Below are positions 52,442 to 61,291 of a stretch of 64,000 nt of DNA, piece by piece. The position numbers and the translations under genes were made by a program. The notes beneath the pieces are model-generated. The model worked only from the letters and a program-made list of their open reading frames with translations. It searched no databases and was not told the DNA's origin. Every line of letters begins with the position of its first letter. Within the stretch, counting starts at the first letter, position 1. The stretch is taken from NCBI GenBank assembly GCA_036381015.1, contig DASVDR010000008.1:124001-188000 (forward strand), in the 5' to 3' direction. The stretch comes from Gammaproteobacteria bacterium (GTDB lineage: Bacteria > Pseudomonadota > Gammaproteobacteria > Steroidobacterales > Rariloculaceae).

Positions 52442-53455
52442 GTGCGAAGCGACAAGTCTAGCAGCATCGCGGGCAGTCTCCGCGGCATCCCCGTCGTCGT
52501 CACCGGCGCGAAATACCGCACGCCGCAAGGCTTCTCGGCGATCAAGAACGGCGTCAAGGTCCGCGAGGATCGGCACGCGGTTGCATCTCCGGCGAAGCCG
52601 CCATGGCTCAGGGCCAGGCTGCCTTCGGGGCCGCGCTACGAGGCCGTGAAGGCCATAGTGCGCGAGCATCGCCTCGCCACCGTCTGCGAGGAGTCGATGT
52701 GCCCGAACATCGGCGAGTGCTGGTCGCACGGCACGGCCACGCTGATGGTCATGGGCGCCGTCTGCACGCGCGCGTGCCAGTTTTGCGCCGTCGATACCGG
52801 CAACCCGCGCGGCTGGCTCGATCCCGACGAGCCGGAGAACGCCGCGCGCTCCGTCGAGCTGATGGGCCTCCGGTACGTCGTGCTGACCTCGGTCGATCGG
52901 GACGACTTGCCCGACGGCGGCGCCGCGCACTATGCGGCATGCGTGCGGGCGATCAAGGCGCGGTGCCCCAACACGGTCGTCGAGGCGCTGACCCCCGATT
53001 TCTCGGGCCGCAAGGCGGACGTCGAGACGGTCGTCGATTCCGGGCTCGAGGTGTTTGCCCAGAACGTCGAGACGGTCGAGCGGCTGACGCGCCGCGTTCG
53101 CGATCCGCGCGCGGGCTACGGCCAGACGTTGTCCGTGCTCGAGCACGCGAAGCGGTACCGTCCCGACGTGCTGACGAAGACGAGCCTGATGCTCGGTCTC
53201 GGGGAGACCGACGACGAGATCCTGCGCACGCTCGACGACCTCGCGGCGATCGGCGTCGACATCGTGACGTTCGGGCAATACCTGCGCCCGACCCCGAACC
53301 ATCTTCCCGTCGAGCGTTACGTCACGCCCGAGGAGTTCGCCCGATATCGGGAAGCGGGGCTCGCACGCGGATTCCTCGAGGTCGTCTCGGGCCCGCTCGT
53401 ACGCTCGAGCTACCGAGCCGACCGCGTGTTCGAGCACAACAACGTCGGGCTCTAG
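52442..53455 (+). CDS. lipA: Lipoyl synthase
   Basis: 337 residues. Both Fe-S cluster sets are present: the auxiliary cluster cysteines C82, C87 and C93 in [12 protein letters not shown], and the radical SAM cluster C108, C112 and C115 in CTRACQFC. The last ligand, a Ser, is in RSSYRA near the end. LipA inserts two sulfur atoms into octanoyl groups on protein lipoyl domains. GTG 52442 is the start; the N-terminal 50 residues fit the family. The partner lipB is not next to it here. The SohB-type protease gene follows 17 bp later in the same direction. Confidence 0.95.
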   Translation: MRSDKSSSIAGSLRGIPVVVTGAKYRTPQGFSAIKNGVKVREDRHAVASPAKPPWLRARLPSGPRYEAVKAIVREHRLATVCEESMCPNIGECWSHGTATLMVMGAVCTRACQFCAVDTGNPRGWLDPDEPENAARSVELMGLRYVVLTSVDRDDLPDGGAAHYAACVRAIKARCPNTVVEALTPDFSGRKADVETVVDSGLEVFAQNVETVERLTRRVRDPRAGYGQTLSVLEHAKRYRPDVLTKTSLMLGLGETDDEILRTLDDLAAIGVDIVTFGQYLRPTPNHLPVERYVTPEEFARYREAGLARGFLEVVSGPLVRSSYRADRVFEHNNVGL

Positions 53456-53472
53456 AGCCCGGACCGCTCCTG

Positions 53473-54453
53473 GTGGCCGAGTTCTTCGCGGATTACGCCC
53501 TCTTCCTCGCTCAGCTGATCACGATCGCGGTCGTCGTGCTTCTCGGCGCCGCCGCGATCGTCGGAATGACGCGCCGCGGCGCGCGGCCGGAAGGGCTCGA
53601 GGTCCGCCACTTGAACCGCGAGCTCGAGGAGCAGGCGGACGTGCTCCGGCGCGCGGTGCATGGCAAGGATCGCTTCAAGAAGCTCGTGAAGGCGCGCGCG
53701 AAATCGCGCAAGAAGGAGCGCCGCGATCAGACGCGGCCCGAGCGGCGCCGGGTGTTCGTCATCGATTTCAAGGGCGACCTGCGCGCGACGGCCACGGCGT
53801 CGCTGCGCCGGGAAGTGTCCGCGGTCCTCGACGTCGCCACCGAGAACGACTGCGTGCTCGTGCGGCTCGAGAACGCGGGCGGCACCGTCCACGATCACGG
53901 TCTCGCCGCGTCGCAGCTCATGCGGATCAAGCGGCGCGGCATTCCGCTCTACGTCTCCGTCGACAAGGTCGCCGCAAGCGGCGGCTACCTGATGGCCTGC
54001 GTCGCCGACCGCATCATCGCGGCGCCGTTCGCCGTGATCGGCTCGATCGGCGTGCTCGCGCAGCTGCCGAACTTCAACCGCCTGCTGGAAAGCAAGGGCA
54101 TCGACTTCGAGCAGATCTCCGCCGGGCGCTACAAGCGCACCTTGACGATGTTCGGCAAGAACACGGAGGAGGGGCGGGAGAAGCTCAAGGAGGAGCTCGC
54201 GGAGGTCCACGAGCTCTTCAAGCGGCAGGTTGCGGAGCATCGTCCCCAGGTCGACCTCGAGAGCGTATCGACCGGCGAGCACTGGTACGGCGCCAAGGCC
54301 GTGCAGCTCAAGCTCGTCGACGAGATCGCTTCGAGCGACGACTGGCTGCTCGCAGCCGCCAAGGACCGCGATGTGTATCTCGTGACCTACAAGCGCCGGC
54401 GGCACCTGCCGGAGCGCCTCCTCGGCAGCGCGGAAAGCCTGTTGTCGCAGTGA
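53473..54453 (+). CDS. sohB: SohB-type inner membrane serine peptidase (S49)
   Basis: 326 residues from GTG 53473. One N-terminal membrane helix (about residues 8-30) is followed by a basic, charged linker (KSRKKERRDQ) and a SppA/SohB-type catalytic domain. The nucleophile Ser169 is in AASGGYLMAC and the general base Lys221 in RYKRTLTMFG, 52 residues apart, as in SohB-like proteins. VFVIDFKGD and IGSIGVLAQ are further hallmarks. The enzyme cleaves signal-peptide remnants or misfolded membrane proteins in the periplasm. It follows lipA closely. Confidence 0.9.
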   Translation: MAEFFADYALFLAQLITIAVVVLLGAAAIVGMTRRGARPEGLEVRHLNRELEEQADVLRRAVHGKDRFKKLVKARAKSRKKERRDQTRPERRRVFVIDFKGDLRATATASLRREVSAVLDVATENDCVLVRLENAGGTVHDHGLAASQLMRIKRRGIPLYVSVDKVAASGGYLMACVADRIIAAPFAVIGSIGVLAQLPNFNRLLESKGIDFEQISAGRYKRTLTMFGKNTEEGREKLKEELAEVHELFKRQVAEHRPQVDLESVSTGEHWYGAKAVQLKLVDEIASSDDWLLAAAKDRDVYLVTYKRRRHLPERLLGSAESLLSQ

Positions 54454-54611
54454 CCGGCCGGCGCCGTCGCTCACGAGCGACGGCGCGAGCGCGCAAGTCC
54501 GGGAATTGCGCGCGCGGCGGCAGTGTGCGCCGCCCGAGGCATTGCGGGCGGAGGCACCTCGCGCAGCCCGGCTGTTCCGAAGGGCGGGAAGATCGGTATA
54601 CTCGCGGCGCG

Positions 54612-55754
54612 ATGTCGATGATAAGTAAAACGGCGCGCGCGAGCGCCGTCCTCGCCTTCGGCTTGGCCGTCTCGGGCTGCATCTTCGTCGTACCCGCGGA
54701 GGAACTCGAAGCCGCGCGCGACCGCGTGCCGGCCGCGCCGGATCCGACCGCGCCGCGTCTCGACGCGCTCGAGACGAGCGTGTTCCCGTCGGTGCCGGCC
54801 GACGCCGAGATGGTCGGCGCCGTCCAGGTGCTCTTCACGCGCTACGAGAACACGTTTTCGGCGATCGCGCGCGAGTACGACCTCGGCTACGAGGCGCTGC
54901 GCCGCGCGAATCCCGGCGTCGATCATTGGCTGCCGGGCGAAGGCACGCCGGTCTATCTGCCGACCCGCTCGATTCTGCCGGACGCTCCGCGTGACGGCAT
55001 CGTGATCAACCTGCCGAGCATGCGGCTCTACTACTTCTCGGACCGGCGGGACGAGGAGGGCGGCGAGGTGATGACGGTCACGACGTACCCGATCGGGATC
55101 GGCCGGCAAGGCTGGGGGACGCCGGTCGGCACGGCCACCGTCACCGAGAAGGTCGTCGACCCGGTCTGGTACGTGCCGGCCTCCGTGCGCCAGGAGCATG
55201 CCGAGCAGGGCGATCCGCTGCCGGCCGTCGTGCCGCCCGGCCCGGAGAATCCGCTCGGTCGCCACGCGATGGCGCTGTCGATGCCCGGGTATCTGATCCA
55301 CGGCACGAACAAACCCGCCGGCGTCGGGATGCGCGTGAGCCACGGCTGCATTCGGTTGTATCCGGAGGACATCGAGGCGCTGTTCGAGCGCGTCCCCCGC
55401 GGCACGCCGGTGCACATCGTCAACCAGCCCGTGCTCGCCGGCTGGAACGACGGCGAGCTCTACCTCGAGGTGCACCGGCCGCTCGACGAGGACGAGCGCG
55501 ACCTCGCGCGGGAAGCCGACGAGGCGATCGCGGCCGCCCTCCGCCGGTCGGGCCGCGCGGATGTGGAGCTCGACCGCGCCGCGATCGCACGCGTCGTCGC
55601 CGAGCAGCGCGGCATACCGTTTCCGATCGGCATGTCCGCAATGCCGTTCGACGAGTACCTCGCAGCGTCGAGGATCGTCGAGAACACGACGCCGCTGCCG
55701 CAGTCCGAGACCGCGGCCGCCGCCGACGTGCCCGACGCGCTTCCCGAGGACTGA
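54612..55754 (+). CDS. L,D-transpeptidase (YkuD) lipoprotein with LysM-like N-terminus
   Basis: 380 residues. A lipoprotein signal ends in LAVSGC (Cys23). A LysM-like peptidoglycan-binding segment (TFSAIAREYDLGYEALRRANP, here up to residue 101) precedes the YkuD catalytic domain with His230 in HGTNKP and the SHGC motif at 243-246, the Cys being the nucleophile. This is the ErfK/YbiS-type enzyme that forms 3-3 cross-links or attaches Braun lipoprotein. A 100-residue acidic C-terminal extension after about residue 275 is longer than in YbiS. The ATG at 54612 comes just before the signal. The orphan sheath gene begins 37 bp downstream. Confidence 0.88.
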   Translation: MSMISKTARASAVLAFGLAVSGCIFVVPAEELEAARDRVPAAPDPTAPRLDALETSVFPSVPADAEMVGAVQVLFTRYENTFSAIAREYDLGYEALRRANPGVDHWLPGEGTPVYLPTRSILPDAPRDGIVINLPSMRLYYFSDRRDEEGGEVMTVTTYPIGIGRQGWGTPVGTATVTEKVVDPVWYVPASVRQEHAEQGDPLPAVVPPGPENPLGRHAMALSMPGYLIHGTNKPAGVGMRVSHGCIRLYPEDIEALFERVPRGTPVHIVNQPVLAGWNDGELYLEVHRPLDEDERDLAREADEAIAAALRRSGRADVELDRAAIARVVAEQRGIPFPIGMSAMPFDEYLAASRIVENTTPLPQSETAAAADVPDALPED

Positions 55755-55791
55755 GCACAATGCTTGCGCGGCCGTCCGCTCCGCCCGTTCG

Positions 55792-57348
55792 ATGGCGGTC
55801 GAGCCGATAGCGTTTCCCGCAGAGGGCGGCACGCCCGGAGGCGTACGCCCGCAAGCGATCGGGCTGCCGGAGCTGACGGTCGCGGCGTTCCTCGGCCGCA
55901 CCGAGCGCGGTCCCGTGGACGAGCCGGTCGCCGTCGAGAGCTTCGACGAGTACCGGCGCGCCTTCGGCGGGCACACGCCGTTCAGCTTCGTCTCGTATGC
56001 GGTCGAGCATTTCTTCCTGAACGGCGGCGAACGGGCCGTCGTCGTCCGCCTCGCGAACCGCGCGACACGGGGCGTGATCGAGATTCCGGCCGAAGGCGAC
56101 GTGATGCGCCTGATGGCGCGCCGGCCGGGCAGCCGCGAATGCTTGCGCGTGTCGATCGACTACGACGGCGTCGAGCAGGATGCTGCACGATTCAATCTGG
56201 TCGTGCAGCGGGTCGCGAAACCGGGCTCGCAGCTGGTCGAGGATCAGGAGCTTTACCCGGCGATATCGATCGATCCGGACGACCGCCGCTTCGTCGTCGA
56301 CGCGCTGCAGGACTCCGAGCTCGTGCGGGTCGTCGGGCCGTTGCCGCGAGCGCGGCCGTCCGCGACGCGCGCGAAGCATCCGGGCCAGCCGATCCCGTAT
56401 CTCGACATGTCGCGCCCCGGCACCGACGGCGTGGAGCTGACGGACTACGACGTGATCGGGTCGAACGAGGAAGGCACGGGCCTGTTCGCGCTCGACCGCG
56501 TCGAGCGCATCGACTTGCTCGCCTTGCCGCCGCCGCCCGGGCGCGATCTCGGCAACACCGCGTTCCTCGCGGCGGAGCGCTATTGTCGCCGGCGCCGCGC
56601 GATGCTCGTGTGGGATCCGCCGAGGGCCTGGCGATCGACCGACGCCGCCGTGCTCGGTATCCGCGCGGCCGGCCTCGTGAGCCACAACGTGCTCACCTGC
56701 TTTCCGCGACTGCGCCCGCGCGCTCAGTTCGCGCGCTTTCCGGCGGAGATTCCCGCAAGCGGAGCGGTCGCCGGTCTGCTCGCGAGAATGGATCGCGAGA
56801 ACGGCGGCTGGCCGGCGCACGGCGCCGCTCAGCTCAAGTCGAGCCTCACGACGATCGTCGACGTCGGCGATGGACAAGCCGCACTGCTGCGGCGCTTCGG
56901 CGTGAACGCGCTGGTGCGCGCCCGCGGCGGCGGCGTGATGCTCACGGGCAATACGTGCCTCGCTCCGCAGGATGCGGTCGCGACGTTGTCGCGTCGGCTC
57001 GACACGCGGCGCGCGACGCTGCGCGTGCTCGGGGCGCTCGAGCGCGGGACGCGCTGGGTGCCGTCCGCGCTCGGCGCGCCCGAGACCATCGTGCAGGTCG
57101 AGCAGCAGGCCTACGCTTTCCTGCGCAAGCTGCGCGAGCGCGGTGCGCTGGCCGGCCAGCGCGACGATCAAGCCTTCTTCGTGAGAGCGAGCCGGTCGCG
57201 CGCCGACGAGGCGTCGGCTTTGACGCTCCGTTTCGGCTTTGCGCTCTGCACGCCCGGCCAGTTCCAGACCTACGAGATCCTGTACCGCCCGGACGGCGCC
57301 GTCACCCACGCGGTCCCGCCCCTCGATACCGAGCAGCTCGCCGGCTGA
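55792..57348 (+). CDS. Orphan contractile tail sheath-like protein
   Basis: 518 residues. The N-terminal part reads LTVAAFLGRTERGPVDEPVA, then FDEYRRAFGGHTPFSFVSYAV and HFFLNGGERAVVVRLAN, which matches the phage/T6SS-like tail sheath pattern (AFVGxxxRGP and FFxNGGxxxxVVR). The C-terminal third has the LRRFGVNALVRARGGGVMLT region, TLSRRLDTRRATLRVLGALE and FVRASRSRADEA, as in sheath C-terminal domains. No tube, baseplate, spike or capsid genes are visible within the window. The ATG at 55792 is 37 bp after the L,D-transpeptidase gene. It might be a remnant of a phage tail, part of an extracellular contractile system, or a sheath co-opted for another role. Confidence 0.8.
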   Translation: MAVEPIAFPAEGGTPGGVRPQAIGLPELTVAAFLGRTERGPVDEPVAVESFDEYRRAFGGHTPFSFVSYAVEHFFLNGGERAVVVRLANRATRGVIEIPAEGDVMRLMARRPGSRECLRVSIDYDGVEQDAARFNLVVQRVAKPGSQLVEDQELYPAISIDPDDRRFVVDALQDSELVRVVGPLPRARPSATRAKHPGQPIPYLDMSRPGTDGVELTDYDVIGSNEEGTGLFALDRVERIDLLALPPPPGRDLGNTAFLAAERYCRRRRAMLVWDPPRAWRSTDAAVLGIRAAGLVSHNVLTCFPRLRPRAQFARFPAEIPASGAVAGLLARMDRENGGWPAHGAAQLKSSLTTIVDVGDGQAALLRRFGVNALVRARGGGVMLTGNTCLAPQDAVATLSRRLDTRRATLRVLGALERGTRWVPSALGAPETIVQVEQQAYAFLRKLRERGALAGQRDDQAFFVRASRSRADEASALTLRFGFALCTPGQFQTYEILYRPDGAVTHAVPPLDTEQLAG

Positions 57349-57378
57349 AGCGGCGCCGCGATTCGCGCGTGCCGCGGC

Positions 57379-60300
57379 TCACGTCCGGCGACGACCGAAG
57401 CCGCCGCCGCCGGGCGTTTCTATACGGAAGCGGTCGCCCGGGCCGAGCTCGAGGGCGGCGATCGGTCCGAGCTCGACGACCTCGCCGCTCGACCGGATCA
57501 CGGCGTTCCGGCCGGGAAGCCCGGCGCTGCCGCCTGCGACGCCGAACGGCGGGACACGGCGTCGGTTGGACAGGATCGCCGCATGCATCGGCTCGAGGAA
57601 CTCGATCTCGCGGACGATCCCGTCGCCGCCGCGATGACGGCCGTCGCCGCCGGACCCGGAGCGGATCTCGAAGCGCCGCAGCCGCACCGGATAGCGCCAT
57701 TCGAGCACTTCGGGATCCGTGAGCCGCGAGTTCGTCATGTGCGTGTGCACCGCGCTCGCGCCGTCGAACGAAGGGCCGGCGCCCGCCCCGCCGCAGAGCG
57801 TCTCGTAGTATTGGTAGCGCGCGTTGCCGAACGTGAAGTTGTTCATCGTGCCCTGCGAGGCCGCGCAGGCGCCGAGCGCGGCGAGCAGCGCGTCGGTAAT
57901 ACACTGCGACGTCTCGACGTTCCCGGCAACGACCGCGGCCGGGTACCGCGGATTGACGAGGCTCTCCTCGGGCAGGACGATCGTGAGCGGCTCGAGGCAC
58001 CCGGCGTTCAACGGAATGTTTTGACGCACGAGCGTGCGGAAGACGTAAAGGACCGCGGCGCGGGCGATCGCCGGCGGCGCGTTCAGATTGCTCGGGCTCG
58101 TCGCGGAGGTCCCGGTGAAGTCGACGACCGCCGTCCGCCGCGCGCGGTCGACGCGCACCTCGACCGCGATCCGATCGCCGCTGTCGAGCTCGAGCGACCA
58201 TGCGCCGTCGTCGAGCCGCTCGATCGCCGCGCGCACGCATTCTTCCGCGTTGCGCTTCACGTGCGCCATGTACGCGTGCACGACGTCGAGGCCGTAGCGC
58301 GCGACGATCTTGCGCAGCTCCGCTGCGCCGCGGGCGTTCGCCGCGAGCTGGGCCTTCAGGTCGGCGACGTTTTGCTCCGGATTACGCGCCGGGTACGGAC
58401 CGCCGGCGAGCAACTCGCGGACCTCGTCCTCGAGGAATCGGCCGGCGGCCACGATCTGCATACCGTCGACGACGACGCCTTCCTCGTGGATCGAGCGGCT
58501 CATCGGCGGCATGGATCCCGGCGTGATGCCGCCGATATCCGCGTGGTGTGCGCGGCTCGCGACGATGAAGTCGATGCGCCGGTCCGCGCCGAACACGGGC
58601 GACACGACCGTGACGTCCGGCAGATGCGTGCCCCCGTCGTACGGCGCATTCAGCATGAACGCATCGCCCGGCGCCATCGACGCGCCGAACCGCTCGAGCA
58701 CGCGCACGACGCTGTCTCCCATCGAGCCGAGATGTACCGGCATGTGCGGCGCATTCGCGATCAGGGCGCCGCCCGGATCGAAGAGCGCGCACGAGAAGTC
58801 GAGCCGCTCCTTGATGTTCACCGAATGCGCGGTCTGCTCGAGCACGACGCCCATCTGCTCCGCGACGTGCATGAAGAGGTTGTTGAACACCTCGAGCATG
58901 ATCGGGTCCGCGGACGCCGCCACGCGCTCCCGCGCGGCACGCGCGACGACGCGGCGCAACACCAGCTCGCCGGCGTCGCCCACGCTCGCCTGCCAGCCGT
59001 CGTCGACGAAGGTCGTCGCGTTCGCCTCGACGATCAGCGCCGGGCCGCGGATCACGCTGCCCGCCGCGAGCGAGTCGCGCGCATGCACGGGCGTTCTCGT
59101 GCGGCCGCCGCCGACCCACACGTCGCGCACGTCGATCGGCTCGGCCGAGGCGGGCGAGCGCGGCCGCTCGAAGCGCGGTCGTGCGCTTCGAGCGACGCAC
59201 TCGACTTCGACCCACTCGGCGATCACCGCCCGGCGCGCCGCGCCGAAGCCGAAGTGCCGAGCGTGGGCGTCCGCGAAGTCGGCGAGCGCCTGCTCGGCCG
59301 GGCGTCCCGGCGCCCACGCGATCGGCAGCGCCGTGTCGGAGCCCTCCACCTTGAGGCCCAGGCGCCCTTCGACCTCGACGGCTTTCGCCGGCGCGCCCTG
59401 AGCGAGCAGCTCGTCGCGCGCCTCGCGCAGGAGCGCGTCGAAAGCGTCCGAGATCGCGCTCATCGCCTCCGGCTCGACGCGACGCTCGACGGCCCGCCGG
59501 CGGAGCGTGCGCAGATCCGCGAGCCCCATCCCATAGGCCGACAGCACGCCGGCGAGCGGATGAATGAAGATCGTCTCGATGCCGAGCGCATCGGCCACCT
59601 GGCAGGCGTGCTGCCCGCCGGCTCCGCCGAAGCTCGACAGCGCGAACGACGTGACGTCGTGGCCGCGCTCGATCGAGATGCGCCGGATCGCGTTCGCCAT
59701 CCGCTCGACCGCGATCCGGATCGCCCCGGCCGCGATCGATTCGGCGTCCTGCGCGACGCCGGTCGCGGCCGTCACCTCGCGGGCGAGGGCCGCAAACCCC
59801 CGCCGCACGACGTCGACGTCGATCGGCTGATCGCCGTCGGGCCCGAACGCTCGGGGGAAGAAGTCCGGCTGGACGCGGCCGAGCAGCACGTTCGCATCCG
59901 TCACGGTCAGCGGCCCGCCGTTGCGGTAGCAGGCGGGCCCGGGCGACGCGCCGGCGGACTCGGGGCCGACGACGAGCCGGCCGCCCTCGAGCCTGACGAT
60001 CGACCCGCCGCCGGCCGCGACCGTGTGAATCCGCAGCATCGGCGCCGCGACGCGCACGCCCGCGATGGCGACGTCGCCGGTGCGCTCGAGCTCGCCCGCG
60101 AAGAGCGAAACGTCCGTCGAAGTTCCGCCCATGTCGAAGCCGAGGACGTTCTCGAAGCCGGCTTCACGCGCCGTCGCGACCATTCCGATCACGCCGCCCG
60201 CGGGTCCGGAGAGGATGCTGTCCTTGCCGCGGAAGAAATCGGCCTTCGCGAGGCCGCCGTGGCTCTGCATGAACGAGAGCGGCGCTCCGGCCCCGAGCAG

Positions 60301-60990
60301 CGCGTCGAGGCCGTCGCGCAGCGACGCGACGTAGCGCCGCAAGATCGGCGACAGGTACGCGTCGACGAGCGTGGTGTCGCCGCGCGGGATCAGCTTCATC
60401 AGCGGGATCGTCTCGTGCGACAGCGAGACTTGCGAGAACCCGAGGCGACGCGCGATCTCGCCGGCCTGCCGTTCGTGCTCGGGATAGCGATAGCCGTGGA
60501 GCAACACGATCGCGACGCTGTCGATGCCTTCCGCCCGCACGCTCGCGAGATCGGCCGCGAGGCGCTGCGCGTCGAGCGGCTCGACGACGTCGCCCTGCGC
60601 CGACACGCGCTCCCGCGCCTCCACGACGCGGGCATAGAGCATCTCCGGAAGCCTGATGTCGAGCGCGAAGAGCTCGGGCCGCTGCTGCGTCCCGATACGC
60701 AGCGCATCCTTGAGCCCGGCGGTCACGACGAGCGCGGTCGGCTCGCCGCGGCGCTCGAGGAGGGCGTTCGTCGCGACCGTCGTTCCCATCCGGACGGCGG
60801 CGACGCGCCGCTCGCCGGCCGGCGCGTCGGCGAGGAGCCGGCGTATGCCTTCGACGGCGGCATCGCGGTAGCGCTCCGGGTTCACGGAGAGCAGCTTCAG
60901 CGAGCGCACGATGCCGTCGGGATCGCGTGCGACGACGTCCGTGAACGTCCCGCCGCGATCCACCCAGAAGCTCCACGCCCGCTCGCTCAC
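57379..60990 (-). CDS. 5-oxoprolinase-type hydantoinase fusion (HyuA-HyuB)
   Basis: 1203 residues, close to the size of eukaryotic OPLAH. The N-terminal HyuA domain has the phosphate-binding FWVDRGGTFTDVVA, GTTVATNALLER, GFDMGGTSTDVSLF and GGAGGQHAC motifs. The C-terminal HyuB part (from about residue 690) has LEVFNNLFMHVAEQMG and SGGDGRHRGGDGIVREIEF-type blocks, seen as GSGGDGRHRGG. Fused enzymes use ATP to open 5-oxoproline or related hydantoins or N-methyl compounds. The gene converges on the tail-sheath gene (30 bp apart) and starts 301 bp from the EF-G paralogue. No other oxoproline or hydantoin genes are near. Confidence 0.9.
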   Translation of the reverse strand: MSERAWSFWVDRGGTFTDVVARDPDGIVRSLKLLSVNPERYRDAAVEGIRRLLADAPAGERRVAAVRMGTTVATNALLERRGEPTALVVTAGLKDALRIGTQQRPELFALDIRLPEMLYARVVEARERVSAQGDVVEPLDAQRLAADLASVRAEGIDSVAIVLLHGYRYPEHERQAGEIARRLGFSQVSLSHETIPLMKLIPRGDTTLVDAYLSPILRRYVASLRDGLDALLGAGAPLSFMQSHGGLAKADFFRGKDSILSGPAGGVIGMVATAREAGFENVLGFDMGGTSTDVSLFAGELERTGDVAIAGVRVAAPMLRIHTVAAGGGSIVRLEGGRLVVGPESAGASPGPACYRNGGPLTVTDANVLLGRVQPDFFPRAFGPDGDQPIDVDVVRRGFAALAREVTAATGVAQDAESIAAGAIRIAVERMANAIRRISIERGHDVTSFALSSFGGAGGQHACQVADALGIETIFIHPLAGVLSAYGMGLADLRTLRRRAVERRVEPEAMSAISDAFDALLREARDELLAQGAPAKAVEVEGRLGLKVEGSDTALPIAWAPGRPAEQALADFADAHARHFGFGAARRAVIAEWVEVECVARSARPRFERPRSPASAEPIDVRDVWVGGGRTRTPVHARDSLAAGSVIRGPALIVEANATTFVDDGWQASVGDAGELVLRRVVARAARERVAASADPIMLEVFNNLFMHVAEQMGVVLEQTAHSVNIKERLDFSCALFDPGGALIANAPHMPVHLGSMGDSVVRVLERFGASMAPGDAFMLNAPYDGGTHLPDVTVVSPVFGADRRIDFIVASRAHHADIGGITPGSMPPMSRSIHEEGVVVDGMQIVAAGRFLEDEVRELLAGGPYPARNPEQNVADLKAQLAANARGAAELRKIVARYGLDVVHAYMAHVKRNAEECVRAAIERLDDGAWSLELDSGDRIAVEVRVDRARRTAVVDFTGTSATSPSNLNAPPAIARAAVLYVFRTLVRQNIPLNAGCLEPLTIVLPEESLVNPRYPAAVVAGNVETSQCITDALLAALGACAASQGTMNNFTFGNARYQYYETLCGGAGAGPSFDGASAVHTHMTNSRLTDPEVLEWRYPVRLRRFEIRSGSGGDGRHRGGDGIVREIEFLEPMHAAILSNRRRVPPFGVAGGSAGLPGRNAVIRSSGEVVELGPIAALELGPGDRFRIETPGGGGFGRRRT

Positions 60991-61291
60991 GCGGCCCTTC
61001 GTCCCCGTCGTCGCGCCGTGCGCATTTCGGTTTGTACCACTGGCCTGGAAGCCGACAGCGATGCAGTCTTACCGCGCCGTCGGGCGTTCTTTCCTCCCCC
61101 GCAAGCTCGTTCCGACCCGACGTCCGACGGCGACAGGCGTTGCGGGCCGGCCTCGTGTTTTCCGGGACGCCGGTGGCAGGGACGCCGCCGCGACTCGTAC
61201 GGACGATGCGGCGGCGTTCCGGGAAACACGAGGCCGGCCCGTGGCGGCCTTGCGGCGGCCGGCCCGTTCCGCGGTGGATCGCCCGTCCGCG
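60991..61291. other. Intergenic stretch between 5-oxoprolinase and EF-G paralogue
   Basis: About 300 bp without a gene. Apart from the inverted repeat at 61144-61240 I see nothing definite in it; short frames are open but Arg-rich and unconvincing. Confidence 0.6.
61144..61240. repeat. 28-bp inverted repeat with nested 10-bp inverted repeat
   Basis: The outer arms GGGCCGGCCTCGTGTTTTCC (start of 61144-61171) and its partner at 61213-61240 match at 26 of 28 positions. Inside, ACGCCGCCGC (61182-61191) pairs perfectly with GCGGCGGCGT (61209-61218). The spacer between the outer arms is 41 bp. It lies 52 bp before the stop of the EF-G paralogue and downstream of its coding direction, upstream of the 5-oxoprolinase start. 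It could be a mobile palindrome or a strong terminator stem. Confidence 0.75.

Noticed and set aside
55792-57348. Prophage
   Set aside because: Only one sheath-like gene is present, without integrase, capsid, tube or lysis genes.
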